The notes beneath the pieces were generated by a model. It searched no databases and had not been told where the DNA came from. It saw only the letters and a program-made list of their open reading frames with translations. A stretch of 64,000 nucleotides of DNA. It comes from Symsagittifera roscoffensis (lineage: Eukaryota > Xenacoelomorpha > Acoela > Convolutidae). A program made the translations under genes and the position numbers. Positions 1 through 11,913 of the stretch are shown one piece after another. The stretch's first letter is position 1. Every line of letters begins with the position of its first letter. The stretch lies in NCBI RefSeq assembly GCF_963678635.1, contig NC_087066.1:27657301-27721300 (forward strand), given 5' to 3'.

Positions 1-278
1 TGATTTTTACAAATTAGTTAACACGCGCCAATATTTTTGCGAAAAAATTAGACTTTTCTACACAGAAACAAAAAAAAATTACGTTTTTCTTACCATTATT
101 TTACCATCACACAAACCATAAAACGTTACCATCGGTATTCCCTATCTTAATGCATTGTAGACTCTATACCCATTCTTAATACATAGCTTGCTGACCGGAT
201 GCTCTTTTCCCTATCTTAATACATGTGGGTCTGCAGGGAACCCCCCCCCCCCCCCACTTAACCTCCAACATCTACTAA
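1..278. repeat. Left edge: short repeats and a poly-C run
   Basis: No gene is visible. A short motif, ccctatcttaat followed by g/acat, occurs near 139 and 208, with a variant near 168. A run of 15 C lies at 241-255, just before the long terminal repeat of element B begins. The C run could be a real homopolymer or an assembly weak point. Confidence 0.5.
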
Positions 279-1055
279 TGTCAGTAAAAAAATCATTAAA
301 TCTCAAAAAATTTTGAAAACTTTCAAACTATACAAAAATCGGCTTTCAAATTGATGGCATGAAAAATTAGTGAAAATTTCTTCAGTTTTATATTCCAACT
401 TAAAACATGCCAAACCTTGTCTTTTTGCGTCAAGGTTGAAATCTGAATTTATTTGACATTTTATCATGTCCAAAAACTGACCATAAATTTTAGGGATAAG
501 GAAACTAAGACAAACGATTTTTCAAGGGTAGAAAATTGTTGTATACACTTGTGAAAGTTAATGGACAAGCATAATAAAACGAAGTTGAGAGGATCAAAAT
601 CTTGCTTAGCTAAAGTTAGCAAAAGTAAATGGAAAGCGGCGAAACCCGGGACAATTAGAAAGTTTTTGAATTGTGAAAAGCTCAATGATAAAAGAAGACA
701 GTGTAGTCTTTGAGATGAAGATGAAAATACGTATGGTTTTGGGAAACGAACAAGAGCGGTTGCCGAGGAGTTCGTGTTTTTTTTTGCCCTAGCTTTTTCA
801 AGTTAAAGCTGTGATACTGCCAAACGTATACAGAGTAATTGGTTTGAACCCCAAAACCGCTTGTGACTCCTATGAAACCGTGCAGTCAGTCCTCAATTAT
901 ATTCGAAAGAAAGCAAATTTTTTTGATCAAACAAAAGGTGAGAAAAGTATCGTGATAACTGCGAGAAGGTAAGAGTCATGAAAGTACAACTCGGGGAACA
1001 ATTGAAAAGGCCTATAGATGAGATTGACGGTTTCAATGATAAATTCGACGAATGG
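279..1055 (+). repeat. Left long terminal repeat of element B
   Basis: Aligns by eye with 5731-6785. Near-identical blocks include the stretch around aaacatgccaaaccttgtct (near 404 and 5887), the block ending gtgatactgccaaacg (near 810 and 6546), and the block around cagtcagtcctcaattatat. The right copy is longer because about 200 bp (near 6150-6370) is absent here. The exact ends are uncertain because no clean TG..CA boundary was found. Confidence 0.65.
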
Positions 1056-2708
1056 AGGGTTGTTTGAATTTCTGCAAAATTAAAATACAAACACACAAAG
1101 TAAAAACGGATTCCATTCCGCCTCCAAATTTGGACAACATATTTTTGTCACCTGAGATAGCGCCAGCCGAAACAAAAGCTAGGCATTTTGGAAGCTATTC
1201 TTTTCTCAGCCATCCAGAGAAGGGAGGAAGAAAAGTGTCATCAAAAGGCTGGTGGAAGTAGGAATCATCAATGGAGACGAAGAAGCAAGAAAAATATACA
1301 TTTAAAGAGGTTTGAAACTAACAAGGACCTTTTGAGCAGTCAGATGGACATTCGAAACTCATTGTAATTACATACTTATTTTTTTTTTACATAAGTCAAG
1401 CATATTGTTTTCAAGATTTAACTTTGATCAAAACAATCTGAAAACAAAAAACGACAGTTTTTTCTTGAAAAATGTCTTAAAATATAGAAACAATCAATAA
1501 TCGCCTATAAATCAACTCTTATCTTCAAAAAGATCTCAAACATTTCAGCTATTCGAAAGTTAGAAAACAAAAAAATTGTTCAAATTTTCCAAACAAAAAC
1601 GACACAGTAAAAAATCTATTTTAAAGTTATTGGAAAAAAATTCCGTCAATTACTGGAAAGTTTTTAGTTTTTGTGATAAAATTATTCCACAATGACTCCA
1701 GATCAATTCTTCCAGACCAAAGTTAAAAGAAAGCCGAAACTAAATCCTGCTAAATAATTCCAAAAAAAAACAACAAAATAACAAATATTCCTCCAAATTC
1801 TTAAACAATTACTCATTTATATAACATTGTTTCCAATTCTGAAAATTTTCCTCCCGTGTTGATTTTTTTAATTACATTCTAAACTCACCTACGCCAAATC
1901 AATTCCAGATCAATTATTCCAGAAAAAACAAAGAAAGAAATCAAATCCTGTTTAATTAATCCGAAAAAAAAATCAATTAAGCAAAAGTTTTTAAAAATTT
2001 GTGCATTTATTCTTTTATATTCCAGATCAATTCCAATTATTCCTGATAACAACTTTTTTCAGAAAGTGAAATAAATTGAATTACGGTTCGGTTTATTCTT
2101 GTGCTAATCCTAGTCGTTTTTTTTTAAATTTGTGTATATAACTTATTAAAAACACCACACCCAACCAAAATTATGTTTAGTCCTAAATTAGCTTTTGAGG
2201 AAATTTCCAAACTCAATAAAAACGCCCTTTATAAAAATAATGCAGGTCTGTATGGCCAGAAGTAGGACTACAGGAAAACCTTTGCTTTCATCAACCAATC
2301 TGGGGCCAATCATGAGGGCCAATCAACTGGAACTAAAAAACCAACCCAGGGGTCAAGCAAACTAAACACCAACACCAGGACCCCAAAAATATGTGAATTT
2401 AAACCGTTCTAAATTTCAGAGAACGCTAAAAGTTTATTTCGAAGTTCTAGTATCACAGAGCGACGTAGAAGTCACAATATGCCCAACGACTCAATATTCC
2501 ACTCCTACAGGGGCAGTAGCGCTGAAGAAAAATTGAAAGTGCTGAGAAAATACCCTAGTTCCGAATTAAATTGCGTTATAATCAAAGATGGCACAAACTC
2601 AATCTTAAAGAGAAAGTTTCAGACATTAAATGAAAAACTAACAAAATAGGAGAAATTGACAGAAACAAGTTCACTCCTGAATTGGTAGTATTGTGCTTTT
2701 TTTTAGTG
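1056..2708. other. Non-coding interior of element B
   Basis: No ORF here looks real. The AT-rich stretch 1680-2040 repeats the motif ccagatcaatt several times. The part from about 1600 onward has a diverged counterpart at 26265-27200, including the shared strings ggccagaagtaggactacag and tcctacaggggcagtagcgc, which is why it is assigned to element B. Confidence 0.5.
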
Positions 2709-2846
2709 TTGAGGAGGCAAACAGTATGTAGATTTTTATATTGAAATCATCAATTGTACCTACGGTTTTAAGTATGGTTAGCAAAATTGAAACCGTTTGT
2801 ATAATTGATGTATTCAGTATAAAAATCTACATTTTGCTTGCCTCAA
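2709..2846. repeat. Long imperfect hairpin inside element B (copy 1)
   Basis: Arms of about 58-61 bases (2709-2769 and 2789-2846) are reverse complements with few mismatches, for example tgtagatttttat in the left arm and ataaaaatctaca in the right, separated by about 20 bases. The same hairpin, more decayed, is at 27255-27392 in element B copy 2. It could be an ancient MITE carried inside the element or a structural RNA element. Confidence 0.7.
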
Positions 2847-4679
2847 TTTAAATACAATGGTTAAAGGGAACCAGAACTGAAGAATTTTCTCTGAGGACAG
2901 TCTACACATAAACAATTAGCGTGGTATCCCATTTTTGCAAAATCGTTTTAGACTTTAATGATCTACCCTGTCCAAAAAAGTACGAAACATCAAAAACCGT
3001 AATCACAAGTTTTGTGTAAATCGGATCAACCCATATCGATGTCCACGGAGTGTAGATAATTTTGAAAACTGTTACATGCCTCATACCGCCTCATGAAACT
3101 CTTCGCAAGCCTAATATCACAAAAATCTTAAAGATCAGAAAACAATCCAATAAGTACAAAAATTTAAGGAGAGACGTTTTTACGATTTCGAAGCAACAAC
3201 GGCATCAATGATCAAATTAAAATAAAGAACAAAAATTTAAACAAAAAACAGATTGAGCAGTCATTTGGAATAGACCTGTAAGTCATTTGAAAGCTACACA
3301 CTAACAGTAATATCACTGCACTAAAAATGGTTATCCTATCATTCGTCATACATCTCAAGAGTGACCAATCATGTAGGCAAATACAATTTGATCAGAAGCC
3401 TCATAAGAATATTTGTTTCGAAAAAATAACAGTCAATGCAAGGAAGAGAGACCAATAATTGACTATCATCTATAAAGTTTGTGCGACATTACCTGACAGT
3501 TTTGAAAATTTACAATCAATATTCAATCACTAGATCAAAAAAATCAAACACCTTATTAATTACAAATAGATGGAAAAGAGAATTTTTTTTATAATTTCAT
3601 AGATTATATTAAAATTAAACAAAATCAAAGTTCACAAATAAAATTTTGCAAAAATTTATAGCTACGACTCCATCTTAGACGCAGACGAAACACTTTTTGT
3701 ATCCCTATTATAAACATCACGACATTCAATAGTAAAAACTGGAAAAAAAATGAGAATGAATGACAAATGATGAAAATCAAAAGAAAAAACAAATGATAAA
3801 AAAAGAAAACTGAAAAAAAATTTTCAAGATTTTATATGCATTTTGCGAAACATTTACTGATATGAAAGTATCACCAATAGTAATATTTGACCTCGAATAA
3901 TTATTAACCTGATTAATCGACCTCCTACTTTCAACATCATATAGAATACCAATACATCCTACCTTTACAACACCACATACTAACCAAACAGCGCTACACT
4001 AACTCAAATTACAATCAATAGCCAAGCCAATTTCCATCAAATCCACTCATCTATGAAACACAGACCCATTACTAAAATAGAGAAAAGAAGGCAACAATTG
4101 GCAAATCAAAAATAAGAGTTTTTTCAGAAACACAGTTTAAATAACACAATCACAATTTCTTGACCTAATCTATTACCAACAACAACGCAAGAGTACAAAC
4201 TCACAATCAGTCAGTTTGCATGATAAAAAAACACTTACTTAGATCATTCTGAAAACTGACTTTTTTTTCGAAAAAATATAAATTTTGAACTATTTACAGG
4301 ACAAATCAAAATAAATAATCAAAATCAATTCTCAAAAGATGATAAACTTTTTCAGAGTGTCAACAACAACCACATAAATGTGGTCAGAAGAGAAACCAAT
4401 GGTATAACGACAAGGAACTTGAAGATTGTTTTCAATCAGAATTTTTCGAACCATATTTGTATCCATCAAGAAAAGAATCAGAAAAAGTTAAGATTCCGAC
4501 GAAACAAACAGGTAGAATAAAGAGACAAAGCATTATCATTTGCAGACAAAAAAAGAATCAGATAAATCGAAACAACCACTAAAATACTAAGAACAAAATT
4601 TTTTACATCAAATCTACAAAGAAAATCTACAAAACAAGAAATACAAATTCAAGAAAACAACTACCATCCAACTCTAAAA
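2847..4679. other. Non-coding interior of element B
   Basis: AT-rich with no supported gene. It has diverged similarity to 27400-28700 of the second copy, for example the clear match around cgacctcctactttcaacat (3920 and 28410). The part of gag that encodes the capsid region in copy 2 (after 28790) is not recognisable here and seems deleted or scrambled. Confidence 0.45.
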
Positions 4680-5222
4680 ACAACAGATCACAATTACCAT
4701 ACGACAATCACTTTCGAAGAAAACCTGAAGATAGGTGTTCATATTATAACACACAAAACCGATATAGCCGTTCTAATTGTTATAAAAGTCAGCATAGATC
4801 TAGTTGTGCATGATCACTTTCAAACAGAAGTGATTATTCAAGCTTCAACAAAAGTTGATCGTACTCAAATAATCGAAAGAGAAAACTACTCGAATGACCG
4901 TTCTGAAAACTATTCAAACAACCGTTCCAAAAATCACTCAAACAGCAATTAAAAAAAGAAACAACGATTATATATTACGAAAAAATTCTAATAATTTTTA
5001 GAAAGAGAAAAAAAACTATAATAAACTGTCATCTCGAAAAATACCTAATCACCAAAACGAAGAACTTCGCAGAATTTTAACCGAAAAAATCAAAATCATA
5101 GAAACAAGACACCAAAATATCAACGACAAAAAATTCAAGTACAAAATCAATCTGATACCACTATTGAACCCTCAATAATTGTAACAAATACAACCCCACA
5201 TCATTAACTAAACCGTTTTCGA
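4680..5222 (+). pseudogene. gag tail remnant of element B, Ser/Asn/Arg-rich
   Basis: Translation across several stops gives a repetitive Asn/Ser/Arg/Tyr-rich tail with repeated units of the type NYSNDRSE, followed by the string TPKYQRQ. The same composition and string occur on the - strand of element A at 22430-23020, downstream of its zinc knuckle. This is the nucleic-acid-binding tail of a Gag or Gag-Pol protein. It has multiple stops and at least one frameshift, so it is not functional. Confidence 0.55.
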
Positions 5223-5543
5223 TTGAATAGTTTAGACAATAGGGACGGCAGTAACCCTGAAACTCCTCTGACGATCATAATGTTGAACATGATTATGGAT
5301 TCCGTTCACTCAGACTTTCATCAAAATGACCAACATGATAGCAGCACTGATGAAATAGACCGAAGTCAGTTCTTATATATACCTCATATTCCATACCGAA
5401 TAACAAATCAAGAGAAACTATCCATTTTTGATGCCAAATTATTTCTATTTGTTTTTGTTACCACTTTTGTTGCAAAGCACTGGAATTTTTTTGCAATTGT
5501 TGCTGCTTCTTTAGCATTTTATTTGCAATTTCGTAGCACTTGA
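5223..5543 (+). CDS. 106-codon ORF after the gag tail of element B
   Basis: An open frame of 106 codons that begins at a TTG; the first in-frame ATG is further in. The first half is acidic and Asp/Ser-rich, and the last 35 residues form a strongly hydrophobic, membrane-like stretch ending near the right LTR. The corresponding region in copy 2 (from about 29515) keeps the start of this sequence but is frameshifted. It follows the gag tail with one stop between them, so it may be its continuation. No family recognised; the hydrophobic end may be a chance translation of AT-rich DNA. Confidence 0.3.
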   Translation: MNSLDNRDGSNPETPLTIIMLNMIMDSVHSDFHQNDQHDSSTDEIDRSQFLYIPHIPYRITNQEKLSIFDAKLFLFVFVTTFVAKHWNFFAIVAASLAFYLQFRST

Positions 5544-5730
5544 AATAATTGGTGAGGAGGGTTATAATACTACAATATTTTTTTAAAAGCCAAATCGCAA
5601 CTATTGGTGTCTATTTTGGGGCTTACTTGCAGCATTTTGATAGCAGATGCTTTGATAATTGATAAGTTATACAATATTACATTTGATGTAGTTTTGTTTC
5701 TTCAAATGAACAGAAAAATGTTTTGCTTCA

Positions 5731-6785
5731 AGCGTCAGTAAAAAAAATTGATTTCAGAAACTTTTTCAATTCATTATATCTCAAAAGTTTTGAAAACGTT
5801 CAAATTATCCATAAATCGGTTTTATGCTTTCGAATTGGTTGCTTGAAAAATAAATATGAAATTCTTCCATATTTTATTCCAACTTAAAACATGCCAAACC
5901 TTGTCTTTTTGCGTCAAGGTTGAAATCTGAATTTATTTGACATTTTATGATGTCCAAGAACTGAAACTATTATTTAGGGATAACGAAACTAAGACAAATG
6001 ATTTGTCAATGGTGGAAACTTGTTGTATACAATTGCGAAAGTTATTTGACAAGCGTATTGAAACAAAGTTGAGAGGATCATAATCTTGCTCAGCTAAAAT
6101 TAGCAATATTAAAAAGGAAAACGTGAAAACCTGGGGCGATTAGAAGTATTTTAATTCTCCCAAAACCAATTATCAATTGCTTAATTTTATTGAAACCTTA
6201 CCCTATGTTTTTAATGATTAAAATCTAACATCCGAATCATAGTATGAATACTTTAAGGTGGATGATTTAGGAGGTGATTGAAATATTGATATTCGAATTG
6301 GCTTACTTTCAATTAAGCAATTGCACGGACACTCGCAGTGGTACCAGCGTCCTACTACAATGGAGACAGAGAAAACAACAAGAGTCAGGAAGAAAAAGAG
6401 AATTTCAACTTCGAGGAAACAAAGATTAAAAAACACAGTGTAGTCTTTGAGATAAAGCTGAAAAAACATATGATTTTGGGAAACCGACAGAGCGGTTGTC
6501 AAGGAGTTTGTGTATTTTTTTCCATATTTATTTCAAGTTAAAGCTGTGATACTGCCAAACGTATACAGAGTAATTGGTTTGAACACCAAAACCGCATTGT
6601 GACTCCTATGAAACAGTGCAGTCAGTCCTCAATTATATTCGAAAGAAAGCAAATTTTTAATGATCAAACTAAAGGTGAGAAAAGTACCTTGATAACCGCG
6701 ACAAGCTAAGAGTAATTAAGGTATAACTCGGGGAACAACTGAAAAGACCCATAATTGAGATCGGAAGTTTGAATGAATCGACGTT
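5731..6785 (+). repeat. Right long terminal repeat of element B
   Basis: Direct repeat of 279-1055, with an extra segment near 6150-6370. The part around 6380-6570 also matches 30070-30250, the truncated LTR of element B copy 2. Confidence 0.65.
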
Positions 6786-6958
6786 TGAGGTCGTTAGACA
6801 CTAGAAAAAAGTGGAGGGGGAGAACAAAATTGTTCTATTTGATCCAAGGATAGGCCTTGATGATCAGAAATTTAAATAATTTAGAAATTTAAAATTTAAG
6901 ATATAATTTAATTTAAAGATCCAAGGGAAGCTTTGATGATCTGTTTTTTAAATGAAAT
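6786..6958. other. Short segment between elements B and A
   Basis: AT-rich and without a gene. It contains two copies of gatccaagg followed within about 20 bases by ttgatgatc. The boundary between the right LTR of B and the 3' LTR of A lies here but cannot be fixed to the base. Confidence 0.4.
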
Positions 6959-7974
6959 TGATTTAAGTGAAAGTAATGATAAGCCTTGATAGTTTAAAAT
7001 TAGAGCGTTAATGTTAGGTGTTAATTTTGATGATTGTTAATTTTTGAAATCCGCTGTTATGTGTTAGGTGATGAAGCTGGGATGATATGATGAATTATAA
7101 TACTAACAATTTGTAATTTATACTAACTTATTTTTTTATTTAATAAATATTTTTTCAAGATGTTATTCAATTTACAGCTGATTTAAGGAAAACGATAAGT
7201 GTTGTTTTTATCAGTCGTTATTGTACATTTATTAAGTTTAGCGCCATGAAAGGTTATTTGAAAGTTATTTTCAATTCAAATATTATTTTATCAGTAAAGG
7301 AAAATTTAAATTCACTGCTGGTAGTACTCTAAATACAAAAAATTGATTTCGTTTTGGCCGTACTATCATGAAATCAATTGGTCGATTTCTTCTCAATCGT
7401 ATGTCGTTTCTTGTTTGACGTCTTCTTCCAATACCGGGTAGTTTTCGTATTGTTCGGAATATTGGATCTGATCTATTGAGGCGTAGAGACATATCTACTG
7501 AGTTTTTGACATTTTTAAATTCTAAAATTCTTGTCTAATTCTAATCTAATTTTGTCTAATGCTAAGTTAGTTAAGGTCTGTTCGAGACTTTTGATTGAAC
7601 CGGATGATTTATGTTTAAGTTACTGTACTCCTAGAGTAATTTCAGATAAAGTACACCGTCTGCTCGTCGCCATATCTTATTTTCGGCCGGATATAATAGT
7701 GCAACTTCTTTGTCTAATACCGAAATTAATCTTACTTTTATATCTCTTAGTCTCAATAGATCTAGCGTACACCGGTTTACACGAGTTAGTTCTAGATTGA
7801 GAACAACTGTATTCGAAGTTTTATTCAAAATGCTCTGGTGTTGAAAATACAAGTAGGTTACAAATAAATAGGTTGTTAGTTGCATGGAATATGATTGGTT
7901 AGTATTCAATATTTTATATAGATAAAATATCATAATATTAACCAACTATAAATACTAGTTTAGATCCGGTTCCA
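6959..7974 (-). repeat. 3' LTR of element A
   Basis: Matches 25220-26258 over its full length with scattered substitutions and small indels, roughly 5-10 percent by eye. On the - strand the LTR starts TGGAACCGG. The left end on the + strand reads TG here and TA in the other copy. The short ORFs inside are chance frames. Confidence 0.75.
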
Positions 7975-9614
7975 CCCAACCGGGGTTTAGAGAGTTTTAG
8001 TTTTTGTTCTCTTATATTCATCTGCGATGGAGGATGGATGAAGCTCGTTTGTATGTCGCGAGCATCATTTCTGTTCCGTTCTTAGAGAAGGAAGCTCCAG
8101 GAAGCTGGAATTGTAGACATCAGTTTGTCATTCAACAATGACTGTGACCGCTAACTGTTGCTGTTGTCTCTGGAAGTCAATCTGATTCCAGAATGGTTTG
8201 TTATGGCCGTTTGTTCTTATTTTGTGGAGAATTGTGTTTCGGTCTCGTTTGGGAGTGGCGTGAAGTTTGCGCTTGGATGCAATGTTTGGTGACTTGGATC
8301 TGTATTTATATTTGAACATCGAGATGGCCATTATTTGGTTGCAATGGATTTCCTTTTCTGCGATGCCAAATCGTACTCCAAATCTAGAGTGTAGTGACTG
8401 TAGGCAGCATGTCAGGTGGGTTTTGCCATTCCGTAGTTCGAGTGTGATTGGGTTGTCAGATTCCTTGATGCTCGTCTTTGGGCTGCTTGTAATCTATATA
8501 CTTCATTATATCATTCACATATTCAAATCTTAGTTAGTCCTATTTTTTACTTATGATCTTTATATTTGTTTTTATTGCAAAAGCGTTATTATTTAGTTCG
8601 GTTATTTTTAAGAGCTACTCACACTTGAGTAACTTTCGTCAAGTTAGTGTCGTGTGTGTCACAAAGCGTGGATGTAGCGCGGTGGGTGAGGCCGGTTATA
8701 GAGCATGCTCAGGACGTCCTCTTCTGGCGGGTTAGGCCAGAAGTGAGGGTATAAATTCGTGCTCTTTTTTTTGGAGGGTCCTGTGTTAGTTCAACTTTCT
8801 TGCTATTTTTTTATTTCTGGTGTTTTCTTTTGTTGTCTTAGTTTTGTCTTCTATTTGAAAATCAAATTGTTTCTTTTTGTTTTGACCTTCGACTTTTTTA
8901 GTTTTTTGTTCTTTTATGTTCAGACTTAAAAATAGTCTTCAAAAGATTATTTTATCCGGTCTTAAGCTGTTGTTATTCCAGTTTGGGTACGGTGGGTTTT
9001 CTTTTCTTAGTCATGCTCTAAGGTTGTGGTTATGGTGTTTAGTAAGCTTGCGTTGGTTAGTTTGGATAATTAAATAATTCCTTTCCAACCGGGTTAAAGA
9101 AAAATTTGAAACGTGTGAAATTTGTTAAAGTTGTTATCAGTGTAAGTAAAAACTCAAATTCATTATTTTAAACAATTCTTTGTGGGCGAGCACTGCAAAT
9201 TTGGATAGAATATGTGGGCGAGAGTATATAAAGAAGCGTCTGTAAAAAGGTTAGTACTGCTATTCTGCAATTTATGAACAATTTGTATCAAATTACTACT
9301 TTTGAAATTAGACATTTTACTGCTTTATTTGGGGGTTGAAATTATGATTTTATTTTCAGTTTACGAATATTTACTGCTTTGGGGAAGAGAGTTTATATAT
9401 TATTTCACTGCTTTGGACGAGATAATTTAAATACTTGAATTGCTGATAATAAAAACGAATGATTTTGAAAAGATTTTGAAATGAATGAAAGTTTCTGTTT
9501 TATACTTTGCGTTTTTATTTGTAGATGATCAATGATTGTGCCTATAAAGAAAAAGAGAAAACATTGCATAATAATGGCTAGTGTTGTTTTGAATTGATTA
9601 GTTAAATATTGAAT
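7975..9614. other. Region between the last ORF and the 3' LTR of element A
   Basis: No convincing gene. It contains a small hairpin, ttctggc and gccagaa around a 7-base loop (8722-8742), followed by TATAAAT (8750-8756) and a T-run near 8764. A second TATA-like site is at 9225. For a typical LTR element this is a long stretch between the last gene and the LTR. Confidence 0.4.
9182..9232 (+). promoter_or_regulatory. Possible promoter-like patch: repeated GTGGGCGAG and TATATAAA
   Basis: The nonamer gtgggcgag occurs at 9182-9190 and again at 9214-9222, and is followed at once by TATATAAA (9225-9232). It is GC-richer than its surroundings. The orientation is opposite to the genes of element A. 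Weak evidence, because TATA-like strings are common in this AT-rich DNA. Confidence 0.25.
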
Positions 9615-10637
9615 TCATATTACCTTAATCGTCGGTGAAGAAGCTATTGAGAAAACATCGTGGATGTTATCGGATGAGGTTAGTAGTTTAGCTAACAAAC
9701 GAATGATGTGTTTAGTTTGCAAAAGTGGCCAAAGCAATTCTAGTGCTTTAATGATGTTACGTTCATCAGTGTGAGGTGATTGTTCATACGGTGTGTTTTG
9801 TATTAGGTTATATATTTTGTGATTGTAGCGAGTGTTATAAATGAATTCTAGGATGGGAACTTCGACTGGCTGAAGGAATACGTTGATTAGTTTGTTTAGT
9901 GGGCAGAAGATATACATCTGGGTGATGGGGTCATAATTTCGAAGGGTGCCTTGTAGGTTAGTGTCTTTAATACAATAGGTGAAATTAAGAAAAAACAGTG
10001 ATGTGTATTTTGAGTTGATGTATTGAAATCTATGGTGAGGTTGTCGTGCTGGTGTATTGTGAATGTAATGACTTTGAATAAATTTATAATAAGTGTACGT
10101 ATGTGTTTTTTTAGTTCGTAACATGACTTCGTGTGAACAGTGCAAATCACGTTCTTTGGGTGTGAGGAAATGAAAGGTTAGTAAAAAATGATTGAATTTG
10201 TTAAAGTATGATTCATAAGCAGTTGTATTGCGTAGTGCTGCAGAGATGACTTGGCCATATTTTTTTTTATTTAAGATGTTAAGGCTGAAGGTGTATGAGG
10301 TTTTAATGAAAAATTTTTCGGTTAATTCAGGATTAGTGTATGGATCTCCAAGTAGACAAATGTCTTCATTTGGTCGGATGATATTGTGGTCGTAATAATC
10401 GATGGGGTGGTTATTTGCTTTTGGTGCAGTGAATTTTGTTAGTGCTTCTCTGTATCCTATTTGCGTGAACCGATGTGGGGATAGTGTTGTTGTTAGGAGG
10501 TAGAGTAGGGTGCTGCTTAATTCATTATTATGAAGATTGTTATATAGTGGTAATGTTAATGGATTAGTAAAGTGGTAATAAGACGTCCATGAGAGTGTGG
10601 GAAATACGACATGCTCGTTGACATAGTTGGGTTTTTC
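9615..10637 (-). CDS. 340-codon ORF at the 3' end of element A (copy 1), unknown function
   Basis: An open frame of 340 codons lies between an in-frame TAG at 10638-10640 and the stop at 9615. No ATG occurs in roughly the first 150 codons, so it is either the end of a longer protein (spliced, read through or frameshifted) or has lost its start. It looks like protein: many Tyr, Phe, Asn and His, with conserved-looking strings such as LLGDPYTNPEL. Near its end it crosses the left edge of the tandem duplication at 9674, so its last residues differ from those of the counterpart in copy 2. Upstream of the TAG the same frame stays open for about 30 codons. No family recognised. Confidence 0.5.
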   Translation of the reverse strand, partial: EKPNYVNEHVVFPTLSWTSYYHFTNPLTLPLYNNLHNNELSSTLLYLLTTTLSPHRFTQIGYREALTKFTAPKANNHPIDYYDHNIIRPNEDICLLGDPYTNPELTEKFFIKTSYTFSLNILNKKKYGQVISAALRNTTAYESYFNKFNHFLLTFHFLTPKERDLHCSHEVMLRTKKTHTYTYYKFIQSHYIHNTPARQPHHRFQYINSKYTSLFFLNFTYCIKDTNLQGTLRNYDPITQMYIFCPLNKLINVFLQPVEVPILEFIYNTRYNHKIYNLIQNTPYEQSPHTDERNIIKALELLWPLLQTKHIIRLLAKLLTSSDNIHDVFSIASSPTIKVI

Positions 10638-10746
10638 CTAGTTGGGGTCGGAATGGAAATATGTATATTGTTGAAAAAGGTAGGCATATTTGTAGGAATT
10701 CTTTTGTATTAGTGTGAAGTGGATGATTTATATATGAAGTGGATGT

Positions 10747-11382
10747 TCATGGGTTAGATGGGAATGGGGTATTTGGGAATTTTCTTTTGAAGGTTCTGTA
10801 TGCGCGGTTGGTACTAGAGGATGGGGTTGATGGAGAAATGGAATTTTGGGAGGAGGAGGGTGTGTAAGTTGAAGAGGGGGTTAGATTTGATGAGTTAGGT
10901 TATGTTAGGGAACGTGAAAGCTGGTGAATAGTTAGAGTCTGAGGGTGTTGCATTTGCTGTTGTGGTGTTATGAAATTATCTAGTTCATGCGAAATTTGTG
11001 GGTGATCTTGGTCGTTGTTATCTGATGATTCACTAGTTAGAGGGGAATATGTGGGTGTGACATGTGAAATGGGAGAAGAAGGGGAAAGAGGTTCAATTTT
11101 CACTTGGGAATGGATAGGTTGAAAGGGAGGTTGGGAAAATGTCGATGGGCTGGGTTCGGAGTTTGCAAATTCGTCGGGAGTTTCAATATCGGAGTTGTTG
11201 AATTGGGAGATGGTATTATATGCTGTTGTGTTGAAATTAGTATCTGATTCCATGCTGAGTGAAAAGTTAGGATGAGGTGACCGAGGTGGAGGGAAAGCAA
11301 AAAGTGGGATAATGGAGAGGTTGTTCTGAAGGTTGGCTGGGTGAGAAATTGAACGATGGAGGGATCCGATTCGGCGGCTCAT
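10747..11382 (-). CDS. Ser/Pro-rich ORF with a VKIEP (SUMO-type) motif, copy 1
   Basis: The ATG at 11382 opens 160 codons to a TAA at 10900-10902. The same frame then stays open to 10747, adding a Ser/Thr/Pro-rich stretch that ends in a basic patch (RAYRTFKRKF). The protein is Ser/Pro/Asn/Gln-rich and acidic in the middle. Residues 94-98 read VKIEP followed by LSP, which fits the SUMO-acceptor consensus (hydrophobic-K-x-E) common in transcription factors. The identical ORF is in copy 2 at 14998-15480. It could be an activator-like accessory protein or a disordered Gag-like segment. The function is inferred from composition only. Confidence 0.5.
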
Positions 11383-11913
11383 CTTGGGCTAAAAAGATGG
11401 TTGTTCTGAGAACAAAATTTAGTGGTATATGGTTAATCTATATTTTGTTCGTATGTGTCATCTATATGTGGTTGTTGTGTTATTATATGTTGGATTGGGC
11501 TTTGTGGATAATTTGATCTTGAAGTTATGAGATCTGATAGGGCAACGTTTCTAAAATTTCGTGGTACTAATGATAAGGGTGGTTATGATTGAGGTTTTGT
11601 AATTGTGGTGCTGTGGGCGTTGTATTTGTGTTGTTTCGTGATTCGTCATTTGCGTTTGGTTTTGTTGATAATTTTTTATTATATTCTTTTATTTGGGCGT
11701 CTAAAACATTTTATAGATTGATGTTGAAAATATTCCAAAAAAATCCTGCGAAAGGTATGCGTGCTACGCTTGCATGTCTATTTACTTGTGTGCTAAAAGT
11801 GTATCAACAAAATGTACTTTAATTCTGTAGAATATTGATATTCTTTTATAGCATCTTTTGTCTTCAAATACATACAAAGGTGATACTTTTTTGGTACAGG
11901 TGTAATACCTTAT

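Larger units (their letters stand above)
279..6785 (+). mobile_element. Element B copy 1: degraded non-autonomous LTR retroelement
   Basis: About 0.8-1.05 kb at 279-1055 recurs in direct orientation at 5731-6785, which is the structure of an LTR element. The interior carries a long hairpin (2709-2846) and a gag tail rich in Ser, Asn and Arg (4680-5220) that resembles the gag tail of element A, including the shared string TPKYQRQ. No protease, reverse transcriptase, RNase H or integrase is seen, so it was probably mobilised in trans by a relative of A. Stops and frameshifts are frequent. No target-site duplication could be assigned. Confidence 0.65.

Noticed and set aside
8553-8735. Shared short protein string (LSNFRQV here, LSYFRQV near 31370) suggesting a common gene
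   Set aside because: The similarity spans only about 30 bases in unrelated contexts. Too short to support homology.
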